This document shows positions 24,048 to 32,221 of a stretch of DNA of 35,854 bases, one piece after another. The notes beneath the pieces were generated by a model that was given only the letters and a program-made list of their open reading frames with translations, was not told the DNA's origin and ran no database searches. The stretch is from Lysobacterales bacterium (GTDB taxonomy: Bacteria; Pseudomonadota; Gammaproteobacteria; Xanthomonadales; SZUA-36). Every line of letters starts with the position of its first letter. Position 1 is the first letter of the stretch. The position numbers and the translations under genes were made by a program. The stretch spans positions 1-35,854 of the forward strand of contig WTJD01000180.1 of the NCBI GenBank assembly GCA_011524975.1, written 5' to 3'.

Positions 24048-24851
24048 ATGATGATTCGGCAGCAGCAAAAAGGCCCAACCCCCGGGGACGCCCGGCGTGA
24101 ATACGGCAGCCGCGGACGCGTCGGTATCGTCACGCCGCAGTCCAACCCGACCGTTGAGCCGGAAATCAGCCTACTGCTGCCAGACGGCGTGTCCATGCTC
24201 ACCACGCGCTGCACCAGTCGGGGGGAACCCCGACAGCGTCTTCTGGATTATTTCAATGAACTGTCCGATACCTTGCGATCATTTGACGGCATGGCGCTGG
24301 ACTCGCTCGGCTTTGCCTGCACTGCCTCCAGTTACCTCCTCGCCGAGGGCGAAGAGGCAACCGCCCGAGACCGGCTGGAACAGCAATTCGGCTACCCCGT
24401 GGTCACGGCCGCCGGCGCCATTGAAACGGCTTTGCAGCACCTGGGCGTGGAACGCATCACGCTGGCTTGCCCCTACCCCACCTGGCTGCTGGAACGGGCC
24501 GAGGCCTACTGGAAACGCCGGGGATTCGACGTTGCCGCCACCCTGTCCGCGCAGCCCGACATGCGCGATACCCGGGACATTTACCACATTCGGGGATCAG
24601 ACCTGGCAGACCGGATACTCAACACACTGGGCGGGGCCGCGGCCGACGCGCTGCTCATCACCGGCACCGGGATGCCGGGGCTGCGGCTCATCTGTGAATG
24701 GCAATCGGCCACGGGCAGGCCGGCCATCAACTCCAACCTCTGTCTCGCCTGGGCCTGCCTGCGCGCCGCGGCGATCGAACCGGGCACGCGGGCGCCGGAG
24801 CCGGGATTCCCATTGCTCGGCGGTTGGCATTCGCAATTACACGTGCTTTAA
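24048..24851 (+). CDS. Asp/Glu racemase superfamily protein, maleate isomerase/arylmalonate decarboxylase-like
   Basis: A 267-residue protein of the maleate isomerase/arylmalonate decarboxylase group. RVGIVTPQSNPTVEPEI near residue 24-40 is the usual family start. The first catalytic Cys lies in GFACTASSYL and the second probably in NSNLCLAWACLR, where two Cys are close together. LLITGTGMPGL resembles a substrate-binding loop. Maleate isomerase converts maleate to fumarate late in nicotinate and nicotine breakdown; a decarboxylase role is equally open. It stands alone and diverges from the flavin monooxygenase. ATG 24048 and 24051 are adjacent; an earlier ATG at 23991 would run into the monooxygenase gene. 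It converges on the CMD gene with 17 bp between stops. Confidence 0.82.
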   Translation: MMIRQQQKGPTPGDARREYGSRGRVGIVTPQSNPTVEPEISLLLPDGVSMLTTRCTSRGEPRQRLLDYFNELSDTLRSFDGMALDSLGFACTASSYLLAEGEEATARDRLEQQFGYPVVTAAGAIETALQHLGVERITLACPYPTWLLERAEAYWKRRGFDVAATLSAQPDMRDTRDIYHIRGSDLADRILNTLGGAAADALLITGTGMPGLRLICEWQSATGRPAINSNLCLAWACLRAAAIEPGTRAPEPGFPLLGGWHSQLHVL

Positions 24852-24868
24852 ACCTCAGCCCGCGGGTC

Positions 24869-25444
24869 TCAGGGCGCTTCCGGTCCAAATCCCAGCGTCC
24901 GGGCAAACGCACGATAGGGCGAGGCCTGGTCCAGGCTTGCCTTATTCCTCTCCCGCGATGCCGCGAGGTTGTCCTCGCTGAACAGGACGCCGGCCCCCTC
25001 AACAATCCGGTTCATGAAGTTGAACAGGGCGCACACGGTGATCGCGTCAAACAGTCCCTGCTCGCTCACCCCCGCTGCAAATACGCTTTGGGCGTCGGCG
25101 TCGGTCACCCGGGACGGTTCGAGCGTCAGCTTGCGCAGGTAGCCCAGGGTGGCCACCAGGCCCGGAGACAGCCCGGCTTTGCCGGGATCATCCATCATCA
25201 GGTCGAGCGTGTCCGGAGGGATCCCGTGCAGTTCGGCAATCATCTTGTGCGCGCCATGGCAGAATCCGCAGGCGTTCAGGCCGGAAACGTAGGCGGCCAT
25301 CAGCTCCCGCTCGCTGACACTCCAGTCCGAGTCGCCCCGCAGGATAACGTCATGGTATTCACACAGGGGCCACACCGCGCGACCGAACGTCTGAAAGACA
25401 TCGCTCAGGTGGGGCGAATCGGGCAGTGACGGGAATCGGGCCAT
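24869..25444 (-). CDS. Carboxymuconolactone decarboxylase/AhpD-family protein
   Basis: A 191-residue all-helical protein of the CMD/AhpD family. The active-site pattern is clear: Glu47 (SERELMA), then Cys59-x-x-Cys62 and His66 (NACGFCHGAH). Proteins with CxxC and nearby His are alkylhydroperoxidase-like and can reduce peroxides or act as thiol redox partners, whereas true 4-carboxymuconolactone decarboxylases lack the CxxC. I therefore favour AhpD-like redox function, perhaps protecting from H2O2 produced by the flavin oxidases nearby. AGGAG lies 8 nt before the ATG. It is last in the amine oxidase-cytochrome-symporter operon, 67 nt after the symporter stop, so it may have some separate control. 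Confidence 0.88.
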   Translation of the reverse strand: MARFPSLPDSPHLSDVFQTFGRAVWPLCEYHDVILRGDSDWSVSERELMAAYVSGLNACGFCHGAHKMIAELHGIPPDTLDLMMDDPGKAGLSPGLVATLGYLRKLTLEPSRVTDADAQSVFAAGVSEQGLFDAITVCALFNFMNRIVEGAGVLFSEDNLAASRERNKASLDQASPYRAFARTLGFGPEAP

Positions 25445-25511
25445 GGTGGGGTCTCCTGGGTACAGCCGGGGCGATGGGTCCAGGCACCAGCATAGCCGAT
25501 GCCGGCATGGG

Positions 25512-26921
25512 TCAGGTCGATCTTTGCCGCGAAAAGAGCAGCACCACGACACCGCTGGCAAAAGGCACGAGTCGCTCGAGAATGTCGCCCGGCGTGTTGG
25601 GCAGCAGATAGAACAGCACCGATAAACCGAAGCCCAACAGTATGGCCAGCCAGACGCCACCCGGCTTGATACGGGCGCCAACCAGCCTGAAGAACAGGGT
25701 AGGCCCAAAAGCCGCCCCCAGCGCGGACCACGCGAACAGCACCCGGCTGAAAATCTTCTCCGGCAGGAAAAGGGCGACCAGCACGGCCACCAGCACCAGG
25801 CCGACGATGGTCAGGCGAGAGACCAGCAGCTTGCGCTGGGGATGCTCGCGGCCCAGCCCCAGGTCATGCGCGATGGCGGATGCCGCCACCAGCAGCTGGC
25901 TGTCGGCGGTCGACATGATGGCGGACAGAACCGCGGCCAGCAGGATGGAGCCCAGCAGGGGTGTGAAGAGGCTTTCGGTCAGGACAAAAAACACGGTCTC
26001 CGGATTGCTCACAGACGCGTGCAGCACATGCCCCACGAGGCCCAGGAAACACATCCCTGAGAACACCACGCCGTACCAGGCGATGGTGATAACCCGCGCT
26101 TGGCGCATCGCCCGCTCGTCCCGCAGCGCCATGAAGCGCACCAGCAAATGCGGCTGACCGTAGGTGCCGAAGCCGATACTGAGACTGCCGACAATCACGC
26201 CGATGGCCAGCAAACCCGCGTTGGAAGCGGTCCAGCTCAACTGGGCGGGCGTACTTACCGCGCGCAAACCCTCAACAAAGCCGTCCACTCCGCCCACCTC
26301 GGCCAACGCAGCCAGCGGCAGCAGCAGGGCGGTGAACGCCATCAGCAAACCCTGCAGCGTGTCGGTGACACTGACCGCCCAGAAACCACCCAGCAAGGTG
26401 TAGAACATGATGATCAAAGCACCGATGATGATGGCGTTGGCCATGGACATATCAAAGGTGGAGGCAAAGGTATTGCCAGCGCCCTGGAATTGGGCGGCCA
26501 CGTAGAACACAAAGGAAAAGATCACGATCACCGAAACCGTGATCACGATTGCTCGCCGCAGCCCGCCGGAGGTGTCATGCGCCAGGAATTCGGTCAGCGT
26601 CAGGTGATCATGTCGACGGCTGAATGCCATCAGCCGCGGCGCGATCCAGAACCACGCCACCAGCATGCCGATGAAAGACCCGGCCGCGATCCAGACGACA
26701 GACACGCCCAGCACGTAGGCTGCTCCGCTCAGCCCAAGCAGGGTCCAGGCCGATGAAGCGCTGGAGGAATAACTGACTGCGGCCACCACGGGGCCAAGCT
26801 TTCTGCCGCCCAGGAAAAAATCTTCCTCGCTGCGGGTCCGGGAGCTGGCCCAGAAACCGATGGCAATCAGCAAGGCCTTGTAGACAACCAGTGTGATGAT
26901 GACGACGGTGGTGCTATCCAT
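25512..26921 (-). CDS. Sodium:solute symporter (SSS family)
   Basis: A 469-residue membrane protein with about 13 membrane segments and SSS-family motifs: SYSSSASSAWTLLGLSGAAY, LGGFWAVSVTDTLQGLLM, GTYGQPHLLVRFMAL and the sodium-site segment LSAIMSTADSQLLVAASA, much like PutP. It imports a solute with Na+. PutP relatives carry proline, pantothenate or other small acids, and the match here is general, so the cargo is unknown. The ATG overlaps the cytochrome stop (TGATG), making it part of the operon with a periplasmic amine oxidase and its probable electron acceptor. It may import the product made in the periplasm. Confidence 0.92.
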   Translation of the reverse strand: MDSTTVVIITLVVYKALLIAIGFWASSRTRSEEDFFLGGRKLGPVVAAVSYSSSASSAWTLLGLSGAAYVLGVSVVWIAAGSFIGMLVAWFWIAPRLMAFSRRHDHLTLTEFLAHDTSGGLRRAIVITVSVIVIFSFVFYVAAQFQGAGNTFASTFDMSMANAIIIGALIIMFYTLLGGFWAVSVTDTLQGLLMAFTALLLPLAALAEVGGVDGFVEGLRAVSTPAQLSWTASNAGLLAIGVIVGSLSIGFGTYGQPHLLVRFMALRDERAMRQARVITIAWYGVVFSGMCFLGLVGHVLHASVSNPETVFFVLTESLFTPLLGSILLAAVLSAIMSTADSQLLVAASAIAHDLGLGREHPQRKLLVSRLTIVGLVLVAVLVALFLPEKIFSRVLFAWSALGAAFGPTLFFRLVGARIKPGGVWLAILLGFGLSVLFYLLPNTPGDILERLVPFASGVVVLLFSRQRST

Positions 26922-27370
26922 CACTGGGGATCCACCCAAGCTGCGCCCGCATCGGCACCCTGGCCCGCACGCAGCACGTATTGCGCCAGGCGCCGGGATT
27001 CCTCCGGTGTCAGATGATTGTGATAGACCATCCAGGTACCCGGAACAAGACGCCCTGATTCCATGATGAAAGCCGCCAGCGTCCCCTCGTTCCAGGTCAG
27101 CCCCGACTGCTGCAGAGCCGGAGAGTACGCGTAGCCCTCCCGGCTCGCGGCCGGCTGGTCAGCGATGCCGCCCAGGTTAGGCCCTACCCGATGGGACGCT
27201 CCGGTCGTCAGCGCATGGCAGGATTCGCAATTCAGATACAGTTGTTCTCCTGACAGGGTAACTTCTTCGAGTTCGGCCAGTGCGGGCGGCTCTTCAACCG
27301 GGCCGGCGCAGCCGACCAGTGAGGCAAGCACCCCGGCTGCCAATCCGGCGCGGGTGCCGAGCGGCCTCAC
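26921..27370 (-). CDS. Lipoprotein class I cytochrome c
   Basis: A 149-residue protein with a lipoprotein signal: hydrophobic stretch, then a lipobox-like segment LVGC with Cys21 as the lipidation site. One heme-binding site is visible, Cys48-x-x-Cys51-His52 (CESCH), and Met114 (PGTWMVYH) is the probable second heme ligand. It should be anchored to a membrane facing the periplasm and carry single electrons. The start is GTG, overlapping the amine oxidase stop (GTGA). Coupling to a Tat-exported amine oxidase suggests it accepts electrons from that enzyme instead of oxygen, as known for cytochrome-linked nicotine oxidoreductase NicA2. That is analogy, not proof. Confidence 0.9.
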   Translation of the reverse strand: MRPLGTRAGLAAGVLASLVGCAGPVEEPPALAELEEVTLSGEQLYLNCESCHALTTGASHRVGPNLGGIADQPAASREGYAYSPALQQSGLTWNEGTLAAFIMESGRLVPGTWMVYHNHLTPEESRRLAQYVLRAGQGADAGAAWVDPQ

Positions 27371-28776
27371 GCGAGCCTCCTCATGATTTCGAGCACCGCT
27401 CGCTCGCCCGATTCCATGGCAGCCTCCATACCGGCATTGGCGAATGCCGTGTGCTCTCCGGCAAAAAACACGCGGCCATGCGGGCGCGCCAGCCCGTCCC
27501 CAAAGCGGCCAATGTCACCCGGCCGCCACAAGGCCCAGGCGCCCTGGCTGTGGGGATCGTTTCGCCAGCTGACCATCCGCCCAAGGCTGACCTTGCCCCT
27601 GGCCGCCGGCAACAAGGCCTCAAACAGCGCCAGCGCATGTTGGCCCGCGCGCGCCTCGCCCATGTCGTCGAACGGGTCGCAGCCGTCGCCATTGATCCAG
27701 CAGGTCAGGTTGTAACGGCCACTGCCGTCGGCCATCGGCCGGGCAAAGATCCGCCCCAACGGACCATCGGTCCACCACGAGGCGGGCTCACCGGACGCTT
27801 CCCACCAGGGAGAATCAGCCACCAGGTGCGCCTGTGTCACCTTGTGATAGGCCAGAGAGTCAACCGCCTGCCGCTGCGCCGCGGGCAGATCGGGCGTCAG
27901 TTGCAGCTCACGCAGCACGCTGGCAGGAAGCGTGCACAGCACGAAATCACCCGACCAGCTCCGCCCGTCCCTGCTGTCCACACGAACGCCCGAGCGGGTC
28001 TGGCGCACGGAGCTGACGTGCACTCCGGTTTCCACCCGGTCGCCAAGGTCTGCGGCCATGGCTTCGGGCAGCCGCATATTTCCGGACGCCACTTCGTAGG
28101 CGGGTTGACGCATGGAAATGGCGCGATCGATGTTGCCCCTGACCCGGTACAGGCTGAGGATCGAGGTGTCCCGCAGCTTGTTTCCATAACTGTTGTTGAC
28201 GTCGATCAGGCGCAGGGCTTGTTCGTTCAGCCCCTTGGACGCGTAAAACTCGGTGGCGGCGCGGTCCAGCTGACGCATGGAGGCATCCCTCCATGCCGAG
28301 GCCCAGGTGAGGGGGTTTTCCCCCAACAGGGCCCAGCCCAGCCGGTCCGGCGCCAGCTCGCGCCACTGTTCGGGCAGCGGGTTCAGTTCAGAATCCGGCC
28401 AGTCCGCACGCTGAATCTTCTGGTCCCCCATGATCAGCCCCCCCGGCGCGCCTCGCGGCGGGACTTTCAAGCCCACGCCAAGCTGCCTGGCCGTGAGAAT
28501 GACGCGCCCATAGTTCGGGCCGATGATGTTGCCGCCGCCTTCAGGGTGACCGGGCACCTCGTCCAGCGTGTAAATGCGCCCACCCACGCGCTGGCGCGCC
28601 TCCAGCACCACCACTTCGTATCCCTGCTCGACCAGACACCGGGCGGCATGCAAGCCGGCCAGGCCGGCCCCCAGCACAAGCACCCGGGTGGACGCTGCCG
28701 AACCGGGTCGGGGCAGCCAGGACATGGCTGCGGCGCTGAGCGAACCGCCGATAAACTGTCTGCGACTGGCCTTCAA
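27367..28776 (-). CDS. Tat-exported flavin amine oxidase/dehydrogenase
   Basis: A 469-residue flavin amine oxidase. The FAD-binding GxGxxG is in LVLGAGLAGLHAAR at about 34-47, followed by LEARQRVGGRIYT; the C-terminal FAD motif is GRVFFAGEHTAFANAGMEAAMESGERA. No Cys in the covalent-FAD position is obvious. The N-terminus begins with K-A-S-R-R-Q-F-I-G, a twin-arginine signal. I choose the TTG at 28776 because it has GGGAG upstream and places the SRRQFIG motif at the start; an in-frame ATG at 28860 would add 28 residues before it. The exported enzyme oxidises an amine in the periplasm. It leads the operon with cytochrome c, symporter and AhpD-like genes. Substrate amine unknown. Confidence 0.87.
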   Translation of the reverse strand: MKASRRQFIGGSLSAAAMSWLPRPGSAASTRVLVLGAGLAGLHAARCLVEQGYEVVVLEARQRVGGRIYTLDEVPGHPEGGGNIIGPNYGRVILTARQLGVGLKVPPRGAPGGLIMGDQKIQRADWPDSELNPLPEQWRELAPDRLGWALLGENPLTWASAWRDASMRQLDRAATEFYASKGLNEQALRLIDVNNSYGNKLRDTSILSLYRVRGNIDRAISMRQPAYEVASGNMRLPEAMAADLGDRVETGVHVSSVRQTRSGVRVDSRDGRSWSGDFVLCTLPASVLRELQLTPDLPAAQRQAVDSLAYHKVTQAHLVADSPWWEASGEPASWWTDGPLGRIFARPMADGSGRYNLTCWINGDGCDPFDDMGEARAGQHALALFEALLPAARGKVSLGRMVSWRNDPHSQGAWALWRPGDIGRFGDGLARPHGRVFFAGEHTAFANAGMEAAMESGERAVLEIMRRLA

Positions 28777-28816
28777 TGATGGGCTCTCCCTGGTGGACGG
28801 CCGGGCGTTTTTCAGG

Positions 28817-28835
28817 CCGGCGCGCTTCGCGCCGG
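28817..28835. repeat. 8-bp perfect hairpin in the amine oxidase leader
   Basis: CCGGCGCG and CGCGCCGG flank a 3-nt loop. It lies between the TTG start of the amine oxidase and the shared promoter, so it would fold in the 5' leader of that mRNA. It also overlaps DNA that would be translated if the ATG at 28860 were used. No U-tract follows. It could affect mRNA stability or translation; function not shown. Confidence 0.4.
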
Positions 28836-28871
28836 TTTGGTGGCCATGGAAATGGGCCACCGCTTTTTAAT

Positions 28872-28893
28872 ATATCATTGCCATATCATTATG
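28872..28893. promoter_or_regulatory. Tandem TATCATT sites in the amine oxidase/VOC divergent promoter
   Basis: ATATCATT occurs at 28872-28879 and 28883-28890, an 11-bp period that places both copies on one face of the helix. The second copy extends to ATATCATTATG, identical to 14867-14877 upstream of the second GntR gene. The sites lie 22 bp before the VOC start codon, near the expected transcription start, a position suited to repression. Confidence 0.55.
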
Positions 28894-28914
28894 TCTTTTG
28901 CAGGAGTGCGTCTC

Positions 28915-29394
28915 GTGAGCGAGGTACCGACCGATTTCCGGCGCGTGACCATGGTGGTCAACGACATCGATATTCCACTGAAAATCTATCGGGATATTCT
29001 GGGGATGGATGTTTACTACGATCAGAACATCCTGGTGACGGGCGAAGGTCTGCCCGCCGGCGAGCCGAATTCGAACACCCGCCTGGTCATCCTGAAATGC
29101 AATGACCCTTACATCGGCATGCTGGGCATCCTGCAGTATCTGGACCCGCCCCTGCCGGCGCCCCCACCGAGGCCTGAGCCAAACCGGGTGCAGACAGGCG
29201 AGGTGGTTTTCGTCATGCACAACGAAGACGTACCGGCCGCGTTTGAGAAAATCAGCGCGATAGAAGGTGTCGAAGTCGTCAGCGAACCACACCTTTCGGA
29301 GTACCCCAAGGACGACGGCAGCGTTTTTCGCGTGCTCGGCTGCAGCTTCTTCGACCCCAATGGCTATTTCATCGAGCTGAACCAGTTCGCCTGA
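28915..29394 (+). CDS. VOC family protein, single-domain pair
   Basis: A 159-residue VOC protein. Strand-helix pattern is clear (FRRVTMVVNDIDIPLKIYRDILGM, then FFDPNGYFIELNQF). The C-terminal Glu of the metal site is present in FIELNQ, but the N-terminal His is not (RRVTMVV). A Pro-rich loop PPLPAPPPRP sits mid-protein. The start is GTG at 28915, with GGAG 8 nt upstream; the frame stays open to 28837 but would then cover the promoter motifs. It begins a five-gene rightward operon and its stop overlaps the MDR gene start. Likely role: small-molecule isomerase, dioxygenase-like or binding protein; not determinable. Confidence 0.82.
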   Translation: MSEVPTDFRRVTMVVNDIDIPLKIYRDILGMDVYYDQNILVTGEGLPAGEPNSNTRLVILKCNDPYIGMLGILQYLDPPLPAPPPRPEPNRVQTGEVVFVMHNEDVPAAFEKISAIEGVEVVSEPHLSEYPKDDGSVFRVLGCSFFDPNGYFIELNQFA

Positions 29395-30431
29395 TGAGGG
29401 AAGACCGCAACTGTCAGTGGCGGGTCGCGGCCCGACCGGTCGGAAACGTCAAGCCGTCGGACTTCGAGTACGCGGAGACGGACATCCCGGAACCGGGTGA
29501 TGGCGAATTCCTGCTGAAGACCCTGTACCTCGGCCTGGCGCCGGTCATGCGCATGTACATGCAGGGCACCGGCGCGGCTGGCGAGCGGCCGCTGGAAATC
29601 GGTGATGTCATTCACGGCCGCGGTGTCGCGCAGGTGGTGAAATCCAGGCATCCCGGCTATCGGGTGGGCGATATCGTGCAGGGCCAGTGCGGCTGGCAAA
29701 CCTGGAAAGTTTCACGCGGCACGCCGCAGGAACGCTTCTTCACATGCCGTGACTACGGCCTGCCCTATGCGCTGGCGGCCGGGGTGCTGGGCATGACGGG
29801 CCTCAGCGCCTGGGGCGGTTTCATGGACTGCGGCCAGCCCCGCGAGGGCGATCTCGTGGTGGTTTCCGGCGCCGCGGGCGGCGTGGGTTCACTGGTCGTG
29901 CAGATGGCGCGAATACGGGGCTGTCGCGTGATCGGCATCGCCGGGGGCAAGGAAAAGTGCCGGTTCATCCAGGACCTGGGCTGCGAGGCGGCCATCGACT
30001 ACAAAGGCGAGGATGTAACGGCGCGCATCGCCGAGCTCTGCCCCGACGGCATCGATATCTACTTTGACAACGTGGGCGGAGAAACCCTGGCCGCCTGCCT
30101 GGAGCACCTGGCGTACGAGGCCCGCGTGGTCCTGTGCGGCTCCATTTCTGAGTACACGCGAAAGCAGCCCTTTTGCCTGCCCAACTACACCCGGCTGCGC
30201 GCCGTCAACGGCACCATGAAGGGTTTCTTCGTCTATAACTATGCAGACCGTTTTCACGAATGCACCGACCAGATGGCAAGCTGGATCAATGCCGGCCAGA
30301 TGCGGCCTGTGCAAGACATGGTGGACGGTTTCGACAACATGCCGGACGCCCTGGCCCGACTGTACGATGGCCGCAATGTCGGCGTGCAATGCTGCCGGGT
30401 TCGCGGCGAACCCGAGCCCCTGGAGGCCTGA
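29394..30431 (+). CDS. Zinc-independent MDR NADP-dependent oxidoreductase (CurA/PTGR-like)
   Basis: A 345-residue medium-chain dehydrogenase/reductase. The nucleotide-binding motif is VVSGAAGGVGS at about 156-166, followed by a Rossmann fold; GIDIYFDNVGGETL is the hallmark of the leukotriene B4 dehydrogenase/prostaglandin reductase/CurA branch. These lack the zinc site and reduce activated C=C bonds using NADPH. The ATG overlaps the VOC stop by one base. A paralogue lies at 33080-34072. The enzyme probably reduces an enone or other activated alkene in the pathway. The N-terminal 15 residues are longer than usual but in the expected frame. Confidence 0.9.
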   Translation: MREDRNCQWRVAARPVGNVKPSDFEYAETDIPEPGDGEFLLKTLYLGLAPVMRMYMQGTGAAGERPLEIGDVIHGRGVAQVVKSRHPGYRVGDIVQGQCGWQTWKVSRGTPQERFFTCRDYGLPYALAAGVLGMTGLSAWGGFMDCGQPREGDLVVVSGAAGGVGSLVVQMARIRGCRVIGIAGGKEKCRFIQDLGCEAAIDYKGEDVTARIAELCPDGIDIYFDNVGGETLAACLEHLAYEARVVLCGSISEYTRKQPFCLPNYTRLRAVNGTMKGFFVYNYADRFHECTDQMASWINAGQMRPVQDMVDGFDNMPDALARLYDGRNVGVQCCRVRGEPEPLEA

Positions 30432-30432
30432 A

Positions 30433-30870
30433 ATGAGTGACACCCGATTCCAACGAGCCAATTTTGTCGTGTCCAGCATCGACCAGGCTCTGACCTTTTA
30501 CGTCGATGTGCTGGGGCTGCGCCTGGATTTCATCAAGGATTCCCCCGGTGATTCCTACAGCTACCCCGTATTCGAGATTCCCCGCGATCGCCCATTACGC
30601 TTCGCGGTGCTCAGCACGGAGTCACAGCTTCGCGTTCTGGCACTGACGGAGATACCGGGAGCCCTGGAGCCGGTACCGATGCCCCGCCGCGCGGCCATCG
30701 TACTGGAAACCCCCAACGTCGACGCGGTCGTGGAAGGGGCGCGAGAACTGGGCTTGAAGGTCTACGATGAGGAACGGCTGGTCACCCATGACGGGCGTGT
30801 CGGGCGGGAAGTGGGCATCACCGACCATGACGGTAACCTGGTCGTCATCTACTACATACCGCAGGCCTGA
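30433..30870 (+). CDS. VOC family protein, no metal ligands seen
   Basis: A 145-residue VOC protein (FQRANFVVSSIDQALTFYVDVLGL to HDGNLVVIYYIPQ). Neither the usual His in the first strand nor the Glu in the last strand is present (RANFVV and LVVIYY), so the metal centre seems lost. TGGAGG lies 6 nt before the ATG, which follows the MDR stop by one base. It is in the middle of the VOC-MDR-VOC-MFS-hydrolase operon. A metal-free VOC protein could bind substrate or act through another mechanism; the operon context suggests a pathway role. Family assignment is firm, function unknown. Confidence 0.82.
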   Translation: MSDTRFQRANFVVSSIDQALTFYVDVLGLRLDFIKDSPGDSYSYPVFEIPRDRPLRFAVLSTESQLRVLALTEIPGALEPVPMPRRAAIVLETPNVDAVVEGARELGLKVYDEERLVTHDGRVGREVGITDHDGNLVVIYYIPQA

Positions 30871-30888
30871 CCCCCGGAGAAAAACACC

Positions 30889-32208
30889 ATGCAAACTGGC
30901 CAACGCACCGATTATCCCAGCCCGGCGTATGCCTGGTACATGGTCATCCTGCTCACGATCGCTTACGTCTTTTCATTCGTCGATCGCTACGTGCTGGGAC
31001 TGCTGATCGAGCCCATCAAGGCCGACCTGGAATTAACAGACACCCAGATCGGGCTACTGCTCGGGCCGGCATTCGCCATTTTTTACGCCACCATGGGGCT
31101 GCCGCTGGGCTGGCTGGCGGACCGCAAGCGCCGCACCTGGATCGTGGGCTTCGGGGTTGCCTTGTGGTCGGCGGCCACCGCGGCGTCGGGTCTGGCCAAA
31201 AACTTTACCCACATGTTCCTGGCCAGGATGAGCATTGGCGTTGGGGAGGCAACGCTGAGCCCCTGCACCATGTCGATGATCTCCGACAGTTTCCCCAAGG
31301 AAAGACGCGCCAAACCCATCGCCTTCTACACCATGGCGCTGTCGGTCGGCGCCGGTCTGGCCTCCTTGCTGAGCGCAGGCGTACTGGCCTGGGCGAAAAC
31401 GGTTGACCAGATTCACTTTCCGCTGGTGGGCGAAGTCACCGCCTGGCAATTCACTTTCCTGGTGGTGGGCCTGCCGGGGCTGCTGCTGGCCCTACTGATG
31501 TTCACCCTGCGGGAGCCCGCGCGCGAAGTTCAGCCGACCCCGGGCGACGGCAACAACCTCAACGACATGCTGCGTCACGTATTCAGCCATTGGCGCACTT
31601 TCCTGCCGTTTCTCGCGGTGTTCTGTTTCATGACCGTGCTCGCTTACAGCCAGGGTTGGGGCGCGGCGCTGTTCATGCGCACCTGGGGCTGGGAGGCCAG
31701 CCAGTACGCCACGGTCAACGGCGTCATCCTGCTGGCGGTCGGCCCCGCGACGGTCAACTTCGCCGGCTGGCTTTCCGATCACTGGACGGCCAGGGGCATG
31801 GAGGACGCACCCCTGCGCATCGCCCTGATCGGTGTCGCCATCATGGTCGTCACGGCTGTGCCGGCCCCGCTGATGCCCAACGCCTGGGCCGCCATGGCCT
31901 TTTTCGGCCTCAACACCATTGGCATCGCCATGACCTCCGCGGTCGGCGTCACCGCATTGCTCAACATCTGTCCGGCGGCCATCCGGGCCCAGGTCGTCGC
32001 GTTTTATTACATGTGCATCAGCCTGGCGGGCCTCATGCTGGGTCCGACCACCATCGCGTTTCTGAACGACCATGTTTTCGGAGCGGACATGATTCGCTAC
32101 TCGATGGCCTTGCTACCCGCGCTGTACGGCATCCCGGTGCTGCTGATGTCGCGGCTGATCCTGCGGCGTTTCGTGGAACGCAGCCGTGCGCTGGAAGCCG
32201 CGGCATAG
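30889..32208 (+). CDS. MFS transporter
   Basis: A 439-residue major facilitator with 12 predicted membrane segments. MFS landmarks include FSFVDRYVLGLLIEPIK in the first segment, the GWLADRKRRTW loop motif after segment 2 and the RMSIGVGEATLSPCTMSMISD segment, typical of the Spinster-like/organic-anion branch. It moves a small molecule across the inner membrane using the proton gradient. GGAG lies 9 nt before the ATG. It follows a VOC gene by 18 nt and precedes the alpha/beta-hydrolase-fold gene by 13 nt. With the DMT and SSS genes the window has three different permeases, so multiple compounds are taken up or exported. Confidence 0.92.
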   Translation: MQTGQRTDYPSPAYAWYMVILLTIAYVFSFVDRYVLGLLIEPIKADLELTDTQIGLLLGPAFAIFYATMGLPLGWLADRKRRTWIVGFGVALWSAATAASGLAKNFTHMFLARMSIGVGEATLSPCTMSMISDSFPKERRAKPIAFYTMALSVGAGLASLLSAGVLAWAKTVDQIHFPLVGEVTAWQFTFLVVGLPGLLLALLMFTLREPAREVQPTPGDGNNLNDMLRHVFSHWRTFLPFLAVFCFMTVLAYSQGWGAALFMRTWGWEASQYATVNGVILLAVGPATVNFAGWLSDHWTARGMEDAPLRIALIGVAIMVVTAVPAPLMPNAWAAMAFFGLNTIGIAMTSAVGVTALLNICPAAIRAQVVAFYYMCISLAGLMLGPTTIAFLNDHVFGADMIRYSMALLPALYGIPVLLMSRLILRRFVERSRALEAAA

Positions 32209-32221
32209 CGCGGGGACGGAC

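Noticed and set aside
28817-28835. Rho-independent terminator
   Set aside because: The hairpin is strong, but no U-tract follows on either strand and it lies between a promoter and a start codon, so it is listed as a repeat only.
28777-28860. ATG start at 28860 for the amine oxidase
   Set aside because: It adds 28 residues before the twin-arginine motif; the TTG at 28776 has GGGAG and puts SRRQFIG at the start. Not excluded completely.
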